Positions 22,086-34,657 of a DNA stretch of 64,000 nucleotides are shown here, piece after piece. The DNA comes from Liolophura sinensis (Eukaryota > Mollusca > Polyplacophora > Chitonida > Chitonidae): the NCBI RefSeq assembly GCF_032854445.1, contig NC_088300.1, positions 2,978,001 to 3,042,000 on the forward strand, written 5' to 3'. The notes beneath the pieces were generated by a model. The model saw only the letters and a list, made by a program, of their open reading frames with translations. It was not told where the DNA came from and did not search any database. How positions within the stretch are numbered: position 1 is the stretch's first letter; each line of letters starts with the position of its first letter. Position numbers and translations under genes: made by a program.

Positions 22086-24384
22086 GGGCGCCTTTTCTAT
22101 AGCATTGAACCTATCAACCATACAGCGTTCCAATCCTACAGCCTTCAGGCCCATAGGACTGGTCATGGTGTACGCCCATGTACAAGGCATTGAGTACAAT
22201 ACTAGCGCCCATTCTCGTGCAGCCGAACCATAAACCGTTATTCACTTCCGCCTGTAGGAACCACACTTAATGGATGTTTGCGGATAAATATTTCATTTTT
22301 TACTAGGCAGCAGTTTTTATTGCTGAGGTGTCGAGCAATTTGACCATACTCTCCTTTCTAATGGACGCTGCCAATGCCAGGAACATTTCGCCTTTATCTC
22401 CCATGCCCTGTGTTTGTTAACATGTGCCATAAAATACCTAACAATAAAACCCGCTTTTTATGATGGTGTGTATAATGGTACGGTAGCATGCTAAGGTTCT
22501 CTATCGTGTAGACATGCTTTTTCCCTAGTTTATATATATATATATAAGGTAAGTAAGGCATAAATGATTACCTCTATTTCCATCACTATGCCAGCTCATT
22601 ATTCAAACTCTGCTCCACGAAAGAGAAGTAGCGTATAAAGACCATATGACCTTAACTTCCCATACAGTGTACGCATTAAGACTAAGATACAAGTGCTTAT
22701 CATTGTTTGGTTCATTTGTTACAACTTCTGGTGAGTAAAATTAAAATTTTAATTTAGAGCTGGGTCAGAACTGTTAATAAGATATTATAAGTGAATTTTG
22801 AAAACGGCGAAAAGGTTCGTGAAATGGTTTTGCTTCGTGAAACGATTCCGTTTTACTTCTCAATATGCATTTTAGGACGTGTCCTAACATACACAAGAAC
22901 AGAAAAAAATCACAGCTTTCTTATTGGAACTTAAAGCTGGCTTTAAGCAACAATTTGCCTAAGGGCCCATGTAGCTCGGAAATTTAAGTAGCCTATAGTT
23001 GTAAAGTTAACGCTGTGAAAACGTCTTGCGTTCCCAGAAAGATCATCGATGAAGTCATTTTCGAAAATTTCATATAATAGAAAGTTTATTAAAAGATCTA
23101 AGATGTGCCTCAAAATTTTTTTTTGAGTATGACTCTTTTGGCATGATTTCCATTAAAACCATAAACTTTTAGATTTATTTATAATGTTTCCTTTAATTTC
23201 TGGTGAGCAGAATTAAAACAATGATATAGTGTCAAAGTAAGTAAGTGTTGAAGACAGCGCATTTGTGGAGAGTGCGGAGAGTTTGTGGAGAGTAATACGT
23301 ATGGAAATATTGTTTTTGCCACAAACGTAAGATGAGGATGTGTTTGTGATTCATAAATCAAAGTGCGATGGATATGAAAACACAAATACCCTTTCAAATA
23401 CCGTCATATTTATATCGGAGTCGAAAAGAAACGAACAGGAGTTAAATTCTTGAGACTGGTATGGAAAATTCATATGTGTGGTTGTATTTGTACATACGTC
23501 TTTCGTTAAGGATATCACAGATGTAACATACAACTGTCAGGATTCGGTACAAAAGGTTCTGACAGATTCCGTGATAAAGTGTGCGAGGGTATATCCTTTC
23601 CCCCACATCCGCATACAAGGGTTCTGCCTAGGAAATGCTACACCTTTCGGGAAAAAAACTTGTTTGCTGATGTTTCAGTACAATAAAAGTCACAAGTCGT
23701 GATGACGTAATTCTCTCCAGTTGGTTTTAGTGTAGATGATATAACACGTGTTTACACACATGCGATACCCATATACCGCGGATGGGCGACTGGTGGGGTT
23801 TGGCAAGGACTACTTCTCCCATCCCCGTTGTATAGTATCAAAATACAGCTCTGCACCATACGGAATGCTGACTCGGACGAGATGTGAGTTAGACCATTGC
23901 CCCTCCCGCAGCTATTACCAGGCCTTTTGTCTTAATCGAACCCACCTGTTATAATGTGTACCTGCCGATCTCAGACTCTGATAGTAAAATAGACATACAT
24001 GTAAGTGCGACAAGGCCCCTGCAGTATGATTCGGTGCGTGTCTACTCAAGGCATTATACCTACCCGCCACTTAGTTCATTTGACAATGGTACACACAATG
24101 GCAGGCTATTTGCACTGTGAAGTGCTTATGCATGTCATATATATGTTCTCATCTTTTTCCTCTCGTCCCACCGGAGTAATGGTTTGTCCATGGTCTTTGT
24201 GAAATGGTGACCAGAGCACATTTCCGCTGTTCTAAACATAAAACGACCTTACTGTAACGCTGGTACCTCTGTCAAAGTCCTGCAGGCATGTCTGTCCATC
24301 ACCATGCATGATGGCATGAGACTAGAGTAATTAGACCATATCTGAGGTATGTTACTGGTGTATTATCTGGTTATTTGGAAGCGG
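22086..24384. other. about 2.3 kb without recognisable gene
   Basis: AT-rich unique sequence with a short (TA)8 run at 22531-22546. ORFs stay at or below 76 codons and lack support. Confidence 0.5.
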
Positions 24385-24470
24385 GCAGTACGTGTTCAAG
24401 TGGCCAGACGTGCTTATCTTTCAGTGGAGGTGGGGGTTCAAACCCGGTCTTAGGCACGGAATTTGTAGAC
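24385..24470 (+). mobile_element. possible tRNA-like SINE head
   Basis: 'gtgttcaagtggccagacgt' resembles an A box, and 'gggggttcaaacccgg', about 40 bp further on, is a good B-box match. A C/T-rich segment follows. It could be a diverged SINE head of a third family; a full element is not delimited. Confidence 0.35.
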
Positions 24471-24539
24471 TCCCCTGCTTCCACTCGTCCCCTGAGGATT
24501 CTCCTCCTTCTGTGATATATTATCTGGCGTATATCTGCT

Positions 24540-25065
24540 TTGTATTCCCTGACGTATTATCTGAATACCTATATCTGGTGTATTCAGTAGTGTATTATAT
24601 TGTGTACATCTGGTGTATTATATTGTGTGCAGCTGGTGTATTATATTGTGTGCATCTCTTGTATTCAGAAGTGTATTATATTGTGTACATCCAGTGTTTT
24701 ATATTGTGTATATCTGGTGTATTATATTGTGCACATCTGGTGTATTCAGTAGTGTATTATATTGTGTACTTCTGATGTATTCAGTAGTGTATTATATTGT
24801 GTACATCTGGTGTATTATATTGTGTACATCTGGTGCATTCTGTAGTGTATTATATTGTGTGCATCCGAGGTATTCAGAAGTGTATTATATTGTGTACATC
24901 TGGTGTATTATATTGTGTACATCTGGTATACTATAATGTGTACATCTGGTGTATTCAGTAGTGAATGATATTGTGTACATCTGGTGTATTCAGAAGTGCA
25001 TTATATTGTGTACATCTGGGGTATTCAGAAGTGTATAATATTGTGTACATGGTACATTTGGTGTA
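24540..25065. repeat. AT-rich compound minisatellite (23 bp and 35 bp units)
   Basis: 'tgtattatattgtgtacatc' plus 'tgg' alternates with a version carrying an extra 'tgtattcagtag'. Over 15 copies are present, drifting into degenerate 'gtgtatta' words up to about 25330. The Tyr/Ile/Val-rich ORFs (YCVHLVYSVVYYI-like) are translations of the repeat, not membrane proteins. Confidence 0.93.
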
Positions 25066-25330
25066 TTCAACGGTGTAAACTCTAGAGTGTTATCTGGGTT
25101 ATATCTGATTTATATCTGACGTGTTCTTTAGGGGTATTGTTTGGTACACCAGAGTTTCTGACTTATATTCCCATGTGTGTTCTCTTAGTGTATTACCTGA
25201 ACTGTTCCCAGGTGTATTATCAATGGTGTTACACGGTGTATTATTTAGGCCTCTCTAGTGTATTCCCAAGTGTTTGCTCACGGATAAGTCCTATTGTATT
25301 TGGTGTTTTCGACAGGTGTTCTTGGATGTT

Positions 25331-25985
25331 GTGTTCCGAGTGCTAATGAACAAATAACCACAATACCAATTTCTCTGTTCACTGAAATTCCTTTTGGAAT
25401 TGGAAACTCATGAATATAAAGTGAAATATTTGACCGCTATCACGCAAAAGGGAGGCATGCAATCGGCTGCTACCATTGATTCAGAAAGACGTGCACTCAG
25501 TCGCTGCTGTATGTATGTGGGCTTACCTGTACCAAGATGCATCTCCCGGTTTTAAATCACATAGCATAAGCGTACATTAGTAATATATGTCTCTTTAGCA
25601 TTATCGGTGTATGAATATAAACCGTGACTTTTATATGAAAAGGGATACGTATCCCGCGAACAATCTTTAGGAGTCCTCAGCTGTTAAATTGCAGATGAAA
25701 TTATAATTTCATGATATATGCAGTAATATATCTTGATGAGGACAGTGGCGCTGTTCAGTCTTTACAGCCCATGTAACAATTGTCTGGACAAAATGGCGTC
25801 TGAAACAAGAACACTATCAAATGAAACCGCATGAAACTATTACCTTTTCGTACACATCATACAAATGTGAAATGCTTAAAATATACACGAGCAGTGAATT
25901 TTTTTTTTTTTTGCGTTTAGGCTGTGCTTAATTGCGCTTACTTGCAATTAACAACAGATTATCAGTGTTTCTTTACAGACTTGTT
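25331..25985. other. no gene recognised
   Basis: Unique AT-rich sequence with a poly-T stretch near 25900. Confidence 0.45.
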
Positions 25986-25989
25986 GCTT

Positions 25990-26430
25990 TATATGAACAG
26001 GTGTTTATGTATTGCTTACATGAGCAGGTGTGTATATATTGCTTACAAGAATTAAACAGGTTTTTATACAATGCTTATATGGACAGGTGTTTATATATTG
26101 CTTATATTGACAGTGTTTATATATTGTTTATATGAACAGGTGTTTATACAATGCTAACATGAGCAGGTGTTTATATAGTGCTTATATGAACGGGTGTTTA
26201 TATATTGCTTATATGAACAGGTGTTTATATATTGCTTACATGAGCAGGTTTTTATATATTAAACCTATATGTATTCAATGCTTACATGAACAGGTGTATA
26301 CATAATGCTTATATGAGCTGCTGTTTATAAAATGCTTATATGAGCAGTTGTTTATATATTGCTTACATGGACAGGCGTTAATATATTGGTTACATGAACA
26401 GGCGTTTATATATTGCTTACATGCATTTAA
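25990..26430. repeat. 27-bp AT-rich minisatellite, about 16 copies
   Basis: 'atgaacaggtgtttatatat' plus 'tgcttac' recurs with substitutions (gagcagg, ggacagg) and small length changes. Confidence 0.92.
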
Positions 26431-27127
26431 TTCCTATTTTCGAGTTATGACCTGAATATCTGGTAACTCTTCCTGTCCATTTTGAGTTATTTAGCGCCAT
26501 AAGTTATGACAGCACAGTTGCTCACAGGTGTATTCCAGTCAAACATGTATTACAGGGCTTTCATTATCCGCTGTGACAATAACCATTACAGCACAGAGTA
26601 AGAATTGGGAATAATCCACACTGCTGTACAACAGAGGGACTGTCACACCCGTGCGGGAAAATGTACTGAACACTACACGATTAGCAGATACAGTGCACGT
26701 GCCAGCTAGGATGATTGCGGCCACATGTTCCGCTCCTTTGGATGCCGCTCCCTTTGGGAACAATCCATCGTCTTTCCCGAGAGACACGTGGGCCTTTCTC
26801 TTTCAGGCTCCTCATAGGTTTCTGCTTGTTCTCTAGCTCTATACTAGTTCCATGACTTCACGCACTACCCGCGTGACATGCTACTCTCTGACCCTCAGGC
26901 ACTCGAAGCTCTCTTCAGCGCAGCTGTAGGGTATGTTTGTCACTTAGAAACTTAAACCTCCCAAACTCTTCTGTCTCCTCAAATTAGCGATAACATAATC
27001 GTCATTACTTGTGCAGGCAGATCACTGATGAAGGTATAATCTTCCATTAAGTTCCAAAAGTTAAGACTTAAGTCCATTCCATAGCATCCCCAGGGTTAGT
27101 TTGAGCCAACCCCTCCCCCGGACTATA
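26431..27127. other. no gene recognised
   Basis: Unique sequence. Overlapping + and - ORFs of about 60-80 codons at 26539-26836 occupy the same DNA and cannot both be real; neither has supporting context. Confidence 0.4.
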
Positions 27128-27205
27128 TAGAGTGTGATTGAGTGAGTGCTTGGGATTTAACGGCATACTTAATTTTTCAGTCATACGACGATAATGCCGT
27201 CTGGG
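27128..27205 (-). mobile_element. 3'-end fragment of the second SINE family
   Basis: 'gattgagtgagtgcttggga' and 'tttaacggcatacttaattt' followed by 'cagtcatacgacgat' is the reverse complement of the 3' end of the element at 19246-19606 (tail, 'aacggcgttaaact', 'cgtcgtcaa'). Only the tail-proximal part is present, as in 5'-truncated retroposon copies. Confidence 0.6.
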
Positions 27206-27562
27206 TGCATACAAAAGTGTGTGAGTGTAGTAAGATATCCTTGATAAGCATTTTCCATGCATTACACTGTACAGGTTCGGGTACTGTGTATCTTAGTTGT
27301 GTTCACATCATGTCCGTCATAATCATAACAAAAACCACGACTGATGTGCGTATGTGCTGTACACAGCAGTTCGAATGAGAAAAGTGTTGACCAATTTCAC
27401 CTCTGAACCCCACTGCTTCACAAAAAGCAATAAACAAAAAGGGGACAGCGCTCCATAGGTTATATCCAATGGAAAAAAGATTTGTTGGAACCTGTCAAGG
27501 GTGTATATGATGAGGACCTGTTGATGGTTTACGCCCGAGTAGGTGACTAGCCGATAGTTTCT

Positions 27563-27949
27563 TCACGGACAATGCCGCTTTGTCGTGCATACGCGTTTCC
27601 TGCCCTGAACAAATTCTGATAAACTGAACCATATTTCCCTGTAGGCAGCTGAAACTGAAACCGCAAAATCCTCGTCTAACTGCAACTCCCATTGGTCTTC
27701 GCATAGTGTGATGATCACGAGATTAGTCCCATTGCCTTTATCATATAGTATATTCTTCTTTACCTCTACAAACTGCACGTCAACCAGCAAGAGAATGTTG
27801 GCGTTCATTTGTGGTAAATAAGACTCTATTATCGTGGACCATTTTCTAACAAAACACATTTTTGTATAACGTTCACAGGACTGGACAGCGTCGTGTTTTC
27901 GCTGCAGTTTTGCAAAAGGAGACTTGACTTCAGTGGAAATGAATGACAA
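27563..27949 (-). CDS. unidentified 128-codon ORF, coding-like
   Basis: Non-repetitive open frame. It extends about ten codons upstream of 27949 to an in-frame TAA. There is no ATG near the 5' limit, and the first Met is around residue 31 (YTKMCF). The composition looks protein-like: mixed charged and hydrophobic residues, motifs such as KLQRKHDAVQ, FVRKWSTIIE, ILLLVDVQFVEVKK and LCEDQWELQLDED, and no low complexity. I cannot assign a family. It could be one exon of a minus-strand gene, the remnant of a transposon ORF, or chance. No clear acceptor with a long pyrimidine tract is seen just upstream. Confidence 0.35.
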   Translation of the reverse strand: MSFISTEVKSPFAKLQRKHDAVQSCERYTKMCFVRKWSTIIESYLPQMNANILLLVDVQFVEVKKNILYDKGNGTNLVIITLCEDQWELQLDEDFAVSVSAAYREIWFSLSEFVQGRKRVCTTKRHCP

Positions 27950-28183
27950 GTGAAGGCCATCGACTGTCTCACGTTATGTAGAGCATATCACCGCCAGCTC
28001 CTATGCGACAGAACTTATCTATCCGTCCATGTTAACTGACTTTATCAGCATTTGTGTATTGCACCACTGTAAACTGTCAGACGGCAATGAGTGGCACGAT
28101 TGTTTAACACATACTCTTATAATGTGAACTGTTAACTGGATTTCTTTACAATTGTTACTGCATTTAACAGCTAAGTCCTGTAT

Positions 28184-28440
28184 GAGCCTCCGTGGTCGGG
28201 AGGATTAGCGTGCTAGTGTGGCGCAATGACCCAGGGACATCTCATCAATGCGGTCGCTGTCTGTTCAAGTTCAGTTCGTGCTGGCTTCCTCTACGGCTGC
28301 ACGTGGGGAAAGTCTGTCACCAACCTGCGGATGATCGTGGGTTTCCCTCGGGCTCTGCCCTATTTCCTCCCCTGTACCATAATGATGGCCGCTGTCGTAT
28401 AAGCGAAATATTCTTGAGAACGGCGTAAAACTCCAGTCAG
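28184..28440 (+). mobile_element. SINE copy (family 1), near full-length
   Basis: 'gagcctccgtggtcgggagg' begins the head, with a damaged A box. Then come 'ctgttcaagttcagttcgtg' (B-box region), 'ctggcttcctctacgg', 'cctgcggatgatcgtgggtt', 'cataatgatggccgctgtcg', 'tataagcgaaatattcttga' and 'gaacggcgtaaaactccagt'. The A-rich tail is short or lost. Several core CpG positions are mutated. Confidence 0.9.
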
Positions 28441-28529
28441 ACTAGTAAATTCTTTAGTCGTTTAGTTTTTTCTCATGTGTGTTACATATTCCTTATCTTG
28501 GTACCGCTGATGCATGCGTGTGCATGGTG

Positions 28530-28800
28530 GGCATGTCACGCCACCTTCGTCGCCCTCAACTACTTCAAAGGTTAACCTTACGTCGATCGATGGTATCGAT
28601 GTCACTGTACTAGTGCTGTGCATCCGTCACGTCGTTCTCGTTGCTCTCAACTGCTTCGACGGTAACCCTCACGTAGGTGCTATGCACCCGCCACGTCGCT
28701 TTCAATGGGGTCTCTAAAAGGTAACTCTCACGTCAGCTGTACTTCTCTTATTACTAGTCATATGTATCCGTCACATCGCTTTCAACGTCTTACTACCGTA
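28530..28800. repeat. degenerate about 80-90 bp repeat, 3-4 copies
   Basis: 'catccgtcacgtcg', 'cacccgccacgtcgctttca' and 'tatccgtcacatcgctttca' mark successive copies, each followed by 'ggtaac(c/t)ctcacgt' or a variant. Divergence is high. Confidence 0.55.
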
Positions 28801-29176
28801 ACAGTAAACCACAATTCGCTAGTTTCATTGACACAATCTAGGTAACCATGAGGGTATACAAGTACCTCAGCCCTGTCATAGGTTTAGACCTGCCGAATGT
28901 AATTAGGACTGATTCAGCGCCGCGCTGAGTACGATGCACAGGTCATCCGAAATGAAGACGTCTGCGTGACGTTGGTGCGTGGAGCGAACAGCTAAGATTT
29001 AGTGGAATCTCATACCCTCTCTAGTAAGTGTTTAATGGAGGTAAAACGAGGATCCCCTACATGTAAAAGCGCTCAGGTCCACGCTCTGCACTCCGCATAG
29101 CTCACTTTTCAAAGTAATGGTTTATCTGTCGTGATAACCGATGGTTACTTTATTGTATACTTGTATACACCTGCGC
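28801..29176. other. no gene recognised
   Basis: Unique sequence with moderately higher GC and no supported ORF. Confidence 0.4.
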
Positions 29177-29323
29177 ATTCACTTTATACCTCCCGAAACA
29201 GTGATCCTAATGAGGCTATTGTAAGTCACATCGTACCAAAGCCATTCACTTTATACCTCCCGAAAAAATTATCCTAATGAGGCTGGTGTAAGTCACATCG
29301 TACCAAAGCCATTCACTTTATTA
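29177..29323. repeat. 67-bp tandem duplication, 2.2 copies
   Basis: 'attcactttatacctcccga' starts copies at 29177 and 29244, and a third begins at 29311 and breaks off after 'attcacttta'. The copies differ at a few sites (aacagtgat/aaaattat, ctattg/ctggtg). Confidence 0.93.
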
Positions 29324-29883
29324 TTAGTGTAAAAAATCGTATACTTGCATGGCGTTTAAACATATGTACAAATCGTTATATATATGCACAAAAGAACTGA
29401 ATTTATGTCAATTCGTTTGCACATATGTATATAATTAGAGAACAAATATTAAAACAACTTGCATTTTATAGCACTCTCGTTGCCTCCACCCTTACACACT
29501 GACCACCATCATGTTTAAACAATACAGATGTCTTCATTAAAAATCATAGAAATCTTTCCCTCTTTGATAGTTCAGTTCTTGATATTTATGTGAGCAGCCG
29601 AAGGTAATGTGTTCCACCCAAGGTTCCTTGAAGGTATATTTTACTTATCAGATTGAAATTCCATGCTGTCTCAACACCATTCTGCTGACATCTAGCTTAT
29701 ATGTATGCACAGAGCCCTAAAGATCCAAACAGGAATGTAACAAACCTACAAAGAAGGATGAATCCAAACAACCGGAAGTGGCATTTGTGCCAGCAGCTCT
29801 TGACTTGAAACCAGTGGCACGATTAATTGCCGGACGAGAGAGAGAAAAACAACATAAAACCAGGTGTATCATATATCAACCAT

Positions 29884-29889
29884 TTTATT
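29884..29889 (-). promoter_or_regulatory. poly(A) signal AATAAA for a minus-strand transcript
   Basis: On + the bases read 'ccattttattg', so - reads 'caataaaatgg'. Twenty to fifty bases downstream on - is a U/GU-rich element ('ggttttatgttgtttttctc'), the arrangement expected at a metazoan cleavage site, which would fall near 29855-29875. It marks the 3' end of the minus-strand transcription unit proposed for the right half. Confidence 0.5.
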
Positions 29890-32300
29890 GTTCGACCCCA
29901 AATGTAACTGTTGTACACTGAAAAAGTCCATAACAAAGACAAATTGCACAAGTCCCCAGGAGACTTGTCAGACACAAAATATGTCAACGTCACGCACAAA
30001 ATGGAGTAAGGTTTCTTTATCACATTAATCTACAGCGTACATATGGTCGACTACAAAAACAGCGACCACATGGTTCAAATAAATTATTACATCCTGTCAG
30101 GTATGTGTAAATAGTTCGGCAATTCTCTCCTGGTAACCAGGTCAATTAATTAACCTTCGCATAATCATACCCAATTGAATCTGTCCTTACACACAAAGTA
30201 AAGTTATTTCATCGGCCAATGAAAGCCCAGTTTACAAATGTCTCAGTCGAATCGTACCCAATACTGTACACTTCTCCATTTTCTGGAAGACGATTCGTCA
30301 AGCACTAATTTATCACGCGACCCATCACAAAACCTCATTGATTTCGTCATAAAACATTCTGAATAAGTAAGATATATGAACAAGTGAATCGATGGAAGAA
30401 TGATGTATCAGAAATGACCATATTTAACTGTACAAACATGATGTGAAACCAAAATGAGTTTAAAATCAGAGAACATCATAACAAGAAAAAATCACAAATA
30501 GAACGGAAAAGAGAAAAAAAAAGAAAAAAAAACCCAAACATGAAAAGATCAAAAAACTCTGTATGTGTTCTTACACAAACATTTCAAGTGTTCAAACTGT
30601 ATCAGTGAAAAAATTTTCTCAGGCCTATTTGACTCTAAAACCAAAAGAGAGGGTCAAAAAGATTCCTGAGATTGGAGACTCCAGATAGTGGGGTGGGGTA
30701 TGCTGCCATAAGATATCATTCGGACCGGAAATTATCTCCTATTCCCTTCCAAGGCAGAGATTCTATCAAGATTAAAGTGTAAAGCCATGGGAATACTTGG
30801 GGGTGGGGAGGTGGCAATAACTGGAACAGAACCTGTCGATTTAAGACAGTCTAAGTGCGCTTTTACAGTTGGTCCCATTGAAAGGGAGGGTGATGGGCTT
30901 CCAGCAATTACAGAACAAATCATCTTAAACACTACACGGGAGGGTTTTCATTTCTTCACACTGAACAGTATGGCTGACCTCTGCTCCAGAGTAAAACCTG
31001 CACTCTTCTGTAGGGTTCCAGGTCATGACAGCAAGTAAGCAAAAGTCCTATCCAAAGTCTGTACAGAAAAACACCAGGCACTTATTATAAACAAAGAATG
31101 TATCAACAACAGGAAAAATATGCTTGTTTGGAAAAGCAGAATTCCATTCATGCCAGTGTTTAAAGCCTGGCGATATTGTTTCAGGACAAGCTAAAGCGGT
31201 TAATTAAACTGAACTCTGAAATGTAAAAACTCTGGAATTAAGTCATTTCCTTCCTCTCACAATTCAAAATTGTAGTCACTACAATAAAATGTCAAGAAAA
31301 AAAACAAACAAACAAACAAAAAGAAAACTTGTTCCCATAGCTCCACTTCTACACTCCAGTAGCATATACTACAGCATCACCCAAGTTACTTCCACTTAGA
31401 GAAAAATCGATACAGTTATATTACATAGAATAAAATATAGTCCTGTACATACTGTTTAATGTTAATCATGTCTCAGTTATTAGGATAAAATAGCTGCTCC
31501 CCATAACAGAGCTAGGAACATCTAAGAGAGAGGTAGTTTCGTATCTGCATATACCAAGACCTCAAAACAGGTTATTTATCTTTCTCTCCCCTTTACTAAT
31601 CAAACTTGGCAATCATTTTCAGTGACAGTCTCCTAAATGTAAAACTAAGGCCTGGTATTTCTTTGTCAACATGTCACAAATAGGTCAATATATACAAATA
31701 ATGTGATTCACAGAAATTCTGGTGTCAGAAGTGGGACATTCTTCTGATCTAGACCCTTCCACATACCTAGTGCTGATTGATGGATAGCATCTGGTGACAA
31801 TCACAATTAATTCATCTTGTTCAATCACCTAATAATAATATTTTTGCTATAGCTCATATTATTTTTAAAAATATGTAAACTTCTTATCCAATAACAGGCC
31901 AACACTAAACTGAAAGTTGGACTGAGCTATTCTCTACACTGGCATGTCAGTCCTTATGCTGATAGGACAAAACCAAATCTGTTACAATCCAATAATCATT
32001 GAAAAGCCAAAATCAATTTACATACACACACGCTAAAGAGAATGCTCAAGGCTACCTAGTCGCTTAACACAGCTTAAAAGAGAATTATACTATAACATAC
32101 AGTCCAGGTAAGCCTTAGAGAATGAAAACAATATGAAGCACTAGTGGTTGCCAGAGCAAACACACATTATACATATTCACAATCACATTCAATATCTTCC
32201 TGCATTCACACAGATTCAAACAAGTGCTTGTTCAATTATGTGAATATGTTCAAATAGAGCTTTCATATCAAGACATACTGAAGCAGCACACCTATGCAAC

Positions 32301-32469
32301 CATACCACATGACTCAGTGGACCTGTGCATCATACAACATGACTCAGTGGACCTGTGCATCATACAACATGACTCAGTGGACCTGTGCATCATACAACAT
32401 GACTCAGTGGACCTGTGTAATCATACAAAATGACTCAGCAGACCTGGGCAATCATACAACATGACTCAA
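32301..32469. repeat. 30-bp tandem repeat, about 5.5 copies
   Basis: 'catacaacatgactcagtgg' plus 'acctgtgcat' repeats. The first copies are nearly identical and the last two carry changes such as 'cagcagacctgggcaat'. Each copy carries a TGACTCA (AP-1-like) word, which makes the array a possible binding-site cluster if accessible; this is inference only. Confidence 0.93.
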
Positions 32470-34264
32470 AACAATCACCAACACTGACTTCGACCCTCAA
32501 GTTTCACAAAGCAGATTTCCACCTTAACCATTCAAAATCATGTATTTAAATATAATTGCGCTCCTATCCAAAGTAAGATGGTTATATAATTTATAAAACT
32601 TCATCATTCCCCCCTCCCCCCACCCCCACCCCAACCTCTTACTAATGAATCGTATCATGAGAACAGACATCTAAGGGCCACTATACAATTTAGCACATGA
32701 AACAGGTCGTTTCAAATGACACGTTGTGTTGCCATCATTATCCATTGACTTTATGCAGACATACAATTTCAAATCTGTGCTCAAAATCTGCTATTGCTTC
32801 ATACTTAAATAAATACTCTATCCCACATCATTTCTTGGAATTTGATACTGTTTTATGGAAGATGAACAGCCTGTTTTGTGCCATCGTCTGTATACTCTCT
32901 ATATACAATCTGTAACAGTTGGGAGAGTTTCTCACAAAGACAGAATCACTCACGTCATTTTCACATCAACTCTTCTACTAACACACAAAAATATATACAC
33001 GTACATCCAGCTAATGCAAAGACCATTCTAGTGTTTGCGTCACTGAGATCAGCGCTAAATGCAAGGGAAATTGTTTAAAGCTACATGTTCTAAATACAGT
33101 CATCATCTACACCATACTAACATACACAGACGTCTACACTACCTAAGCACAGCCAACACGTTACAAGAAGCTGTATTTTGCTTTTTTTTTTCTTCCCATA
33201 AACCTAACATTGCTACAGTCAGGGTATTTTTGCAAATAAGGACAGAATAACTCATTTTATGCACTTCTGAAGCTGAAAGCAGTTCAACAAAAGTGTTAAA
33301 GTAAGCCTTTACCTACATGTACATGAACTAATAAAAATATAACATCAAGTCAAGTTTTCCTATAATGTGTGATCAGCTAACATATATCAGAAATACGAGA
33401 TTGTATTTTTCTTTCCTTAATTTTGCCACAAGTTTGGTATACAGCAAATAAGCAAGTGTCAAATGTTCGTGTTTCTTCATGAATACACAAGGAAGAGTTT
33501 GAAAATATTTTTTTCAATAATACTATCTGCATCACATCTAACGATTTGTCTTTAACAAGAAAATTCTCACTAAATGTTGCGTTTAATTGAATTATATTGA
33601 AAGAGTATATCACGGCATTCAATACATTTGAGATTTCTAGGGAGAAAAATGTGCGTTTGCTGATGTGCACTTGGAAACAAATCTCCACAATATATGTGTC
33701 CCAAAGTTATTATTAAAGAAGGCCAAACAATGCATCAAAAATCCAGATGGTTTGAATATTGATAAAATTTGAAATCTTCACAACACCATGTCAGTTTTAA
33801 GAGAAATGCTCTGCACCAGAATATCATGCACTGGTAAATACACACATGGCCTATTCTCACCACTGAATCAAGTCCCTGGGTTTCATGGATTAGTAATAAA
33901 ATAGTTCTATTGATTCTTAAATAAACCTATTTCACAATATGTATAAAATCTGACAAATCCCACAAACTTTTATATTAAATCTAAAGCAACTTGTCTCTGC
34001 TTTTAATGTCCATGTCCTAGAATCTGCTTGTATTTCCTTGAATGTCTATCAGTATACACAAGTAAATCAGATGTGCTAGATGATGACATTCACTGAAAAC
34101 CAATCGAGTAAAGGTCACACTCGTGCACAACCAATTGATATCTTTGGAGGCAGGTGGACCTTTCAGCACAAGATGTCTGCAATAAATGGATCTATATCAC
34201 ATGATCTTACATGTACTTCTCTCTCGTGTTTACGCAGATATTTATATCTATATACATACACCAG

Positions 34265-34408
34265 CAACAGTGCTAACTCTCCTAATCCAAGGTCCATGCC
34301 ATTGGCTGCCAAGGCAATAAACTCTGGATTTGTCAGCATGGTAACATCATCTTCTATCAAGGCTCCTAGAGTTTTTCTCCATGCCTCCTCTCCGCCCCAG
34401 AAGGACTA
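34265..34408 (-). CDS. candidate 144-bp exon (48 codons, phase 0-0), product unknown
   Basis: On - an acceptor 'cttaaatacttag' precedes the segment and a donor-like 'gctg|gtgtatg' follows it. The reading SFWGGEEAWRK...TMLTNPEFIALAANGMDLGLGE is open throughout and ends in a Leu-rich stretch. The same DNA is also open on + (ORF 34080-34409), so the strand is not decided by openness alone. The pyrimidine tract is only moderate. No family is recognised. If 34658-34789 ends translation, this segment would be an alternative exon. Confidence 0.25.
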
Positions 34409-34657
34409 AGTATTTAAGGATATATCATAGAAAGTATTGACAGGGTCTGTATCCACAGCTCAGCTGCAGAGGTGTCTTGGAGTAGGCCCAAGAGCGACAG
34501 TGGTAAGTTTGGGCCATTTTAAAACCATTACAGCCCATTTCACTACAATGCAACAGTCCAGTCTTGGCTGCCTAATCCTGTAGTATAATGCACCACCTGA
34601 AGAATGACCAAAGCTGGCAATCTTGTATCTCAATTCCATCTGTTGTCGTTCACCAGC

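Larger units (their letters stand above)
29870..34657 (-). other. probable long 3' UTR or terminal intron/UTR region
   Basis: The plus strand here is rich in A and C, so the sense (-) strand is T/G-rich, as is common in long 3' UTRs. The region lies between the poly(A) signal and the candidate stop codon at 34658-34660. It is free of SINEs and holds only one compact minisatellite (32301-32469) and short A-rich or AAAC-type runs (near 30515 and 31300). Small ORFs on both strands (for example 30732-30932 on -) are unsupported. The alternative is ordinary intergenic or intronic DNA. Confidence 0.3.

Noticed and set aside
24392-24936. Tyr/Val/Ile-rich putative membrane protein
   Set aside because: It is a translation of the TGTATTATATTGTG minisatellite.
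30732-30932. Minus-strand ORF near the proposed 3' end
   Set aside because: A + strand ORF of similar length covers the same bases, no good acceptor precedes it, and it lies inside the likely 3' UTR.
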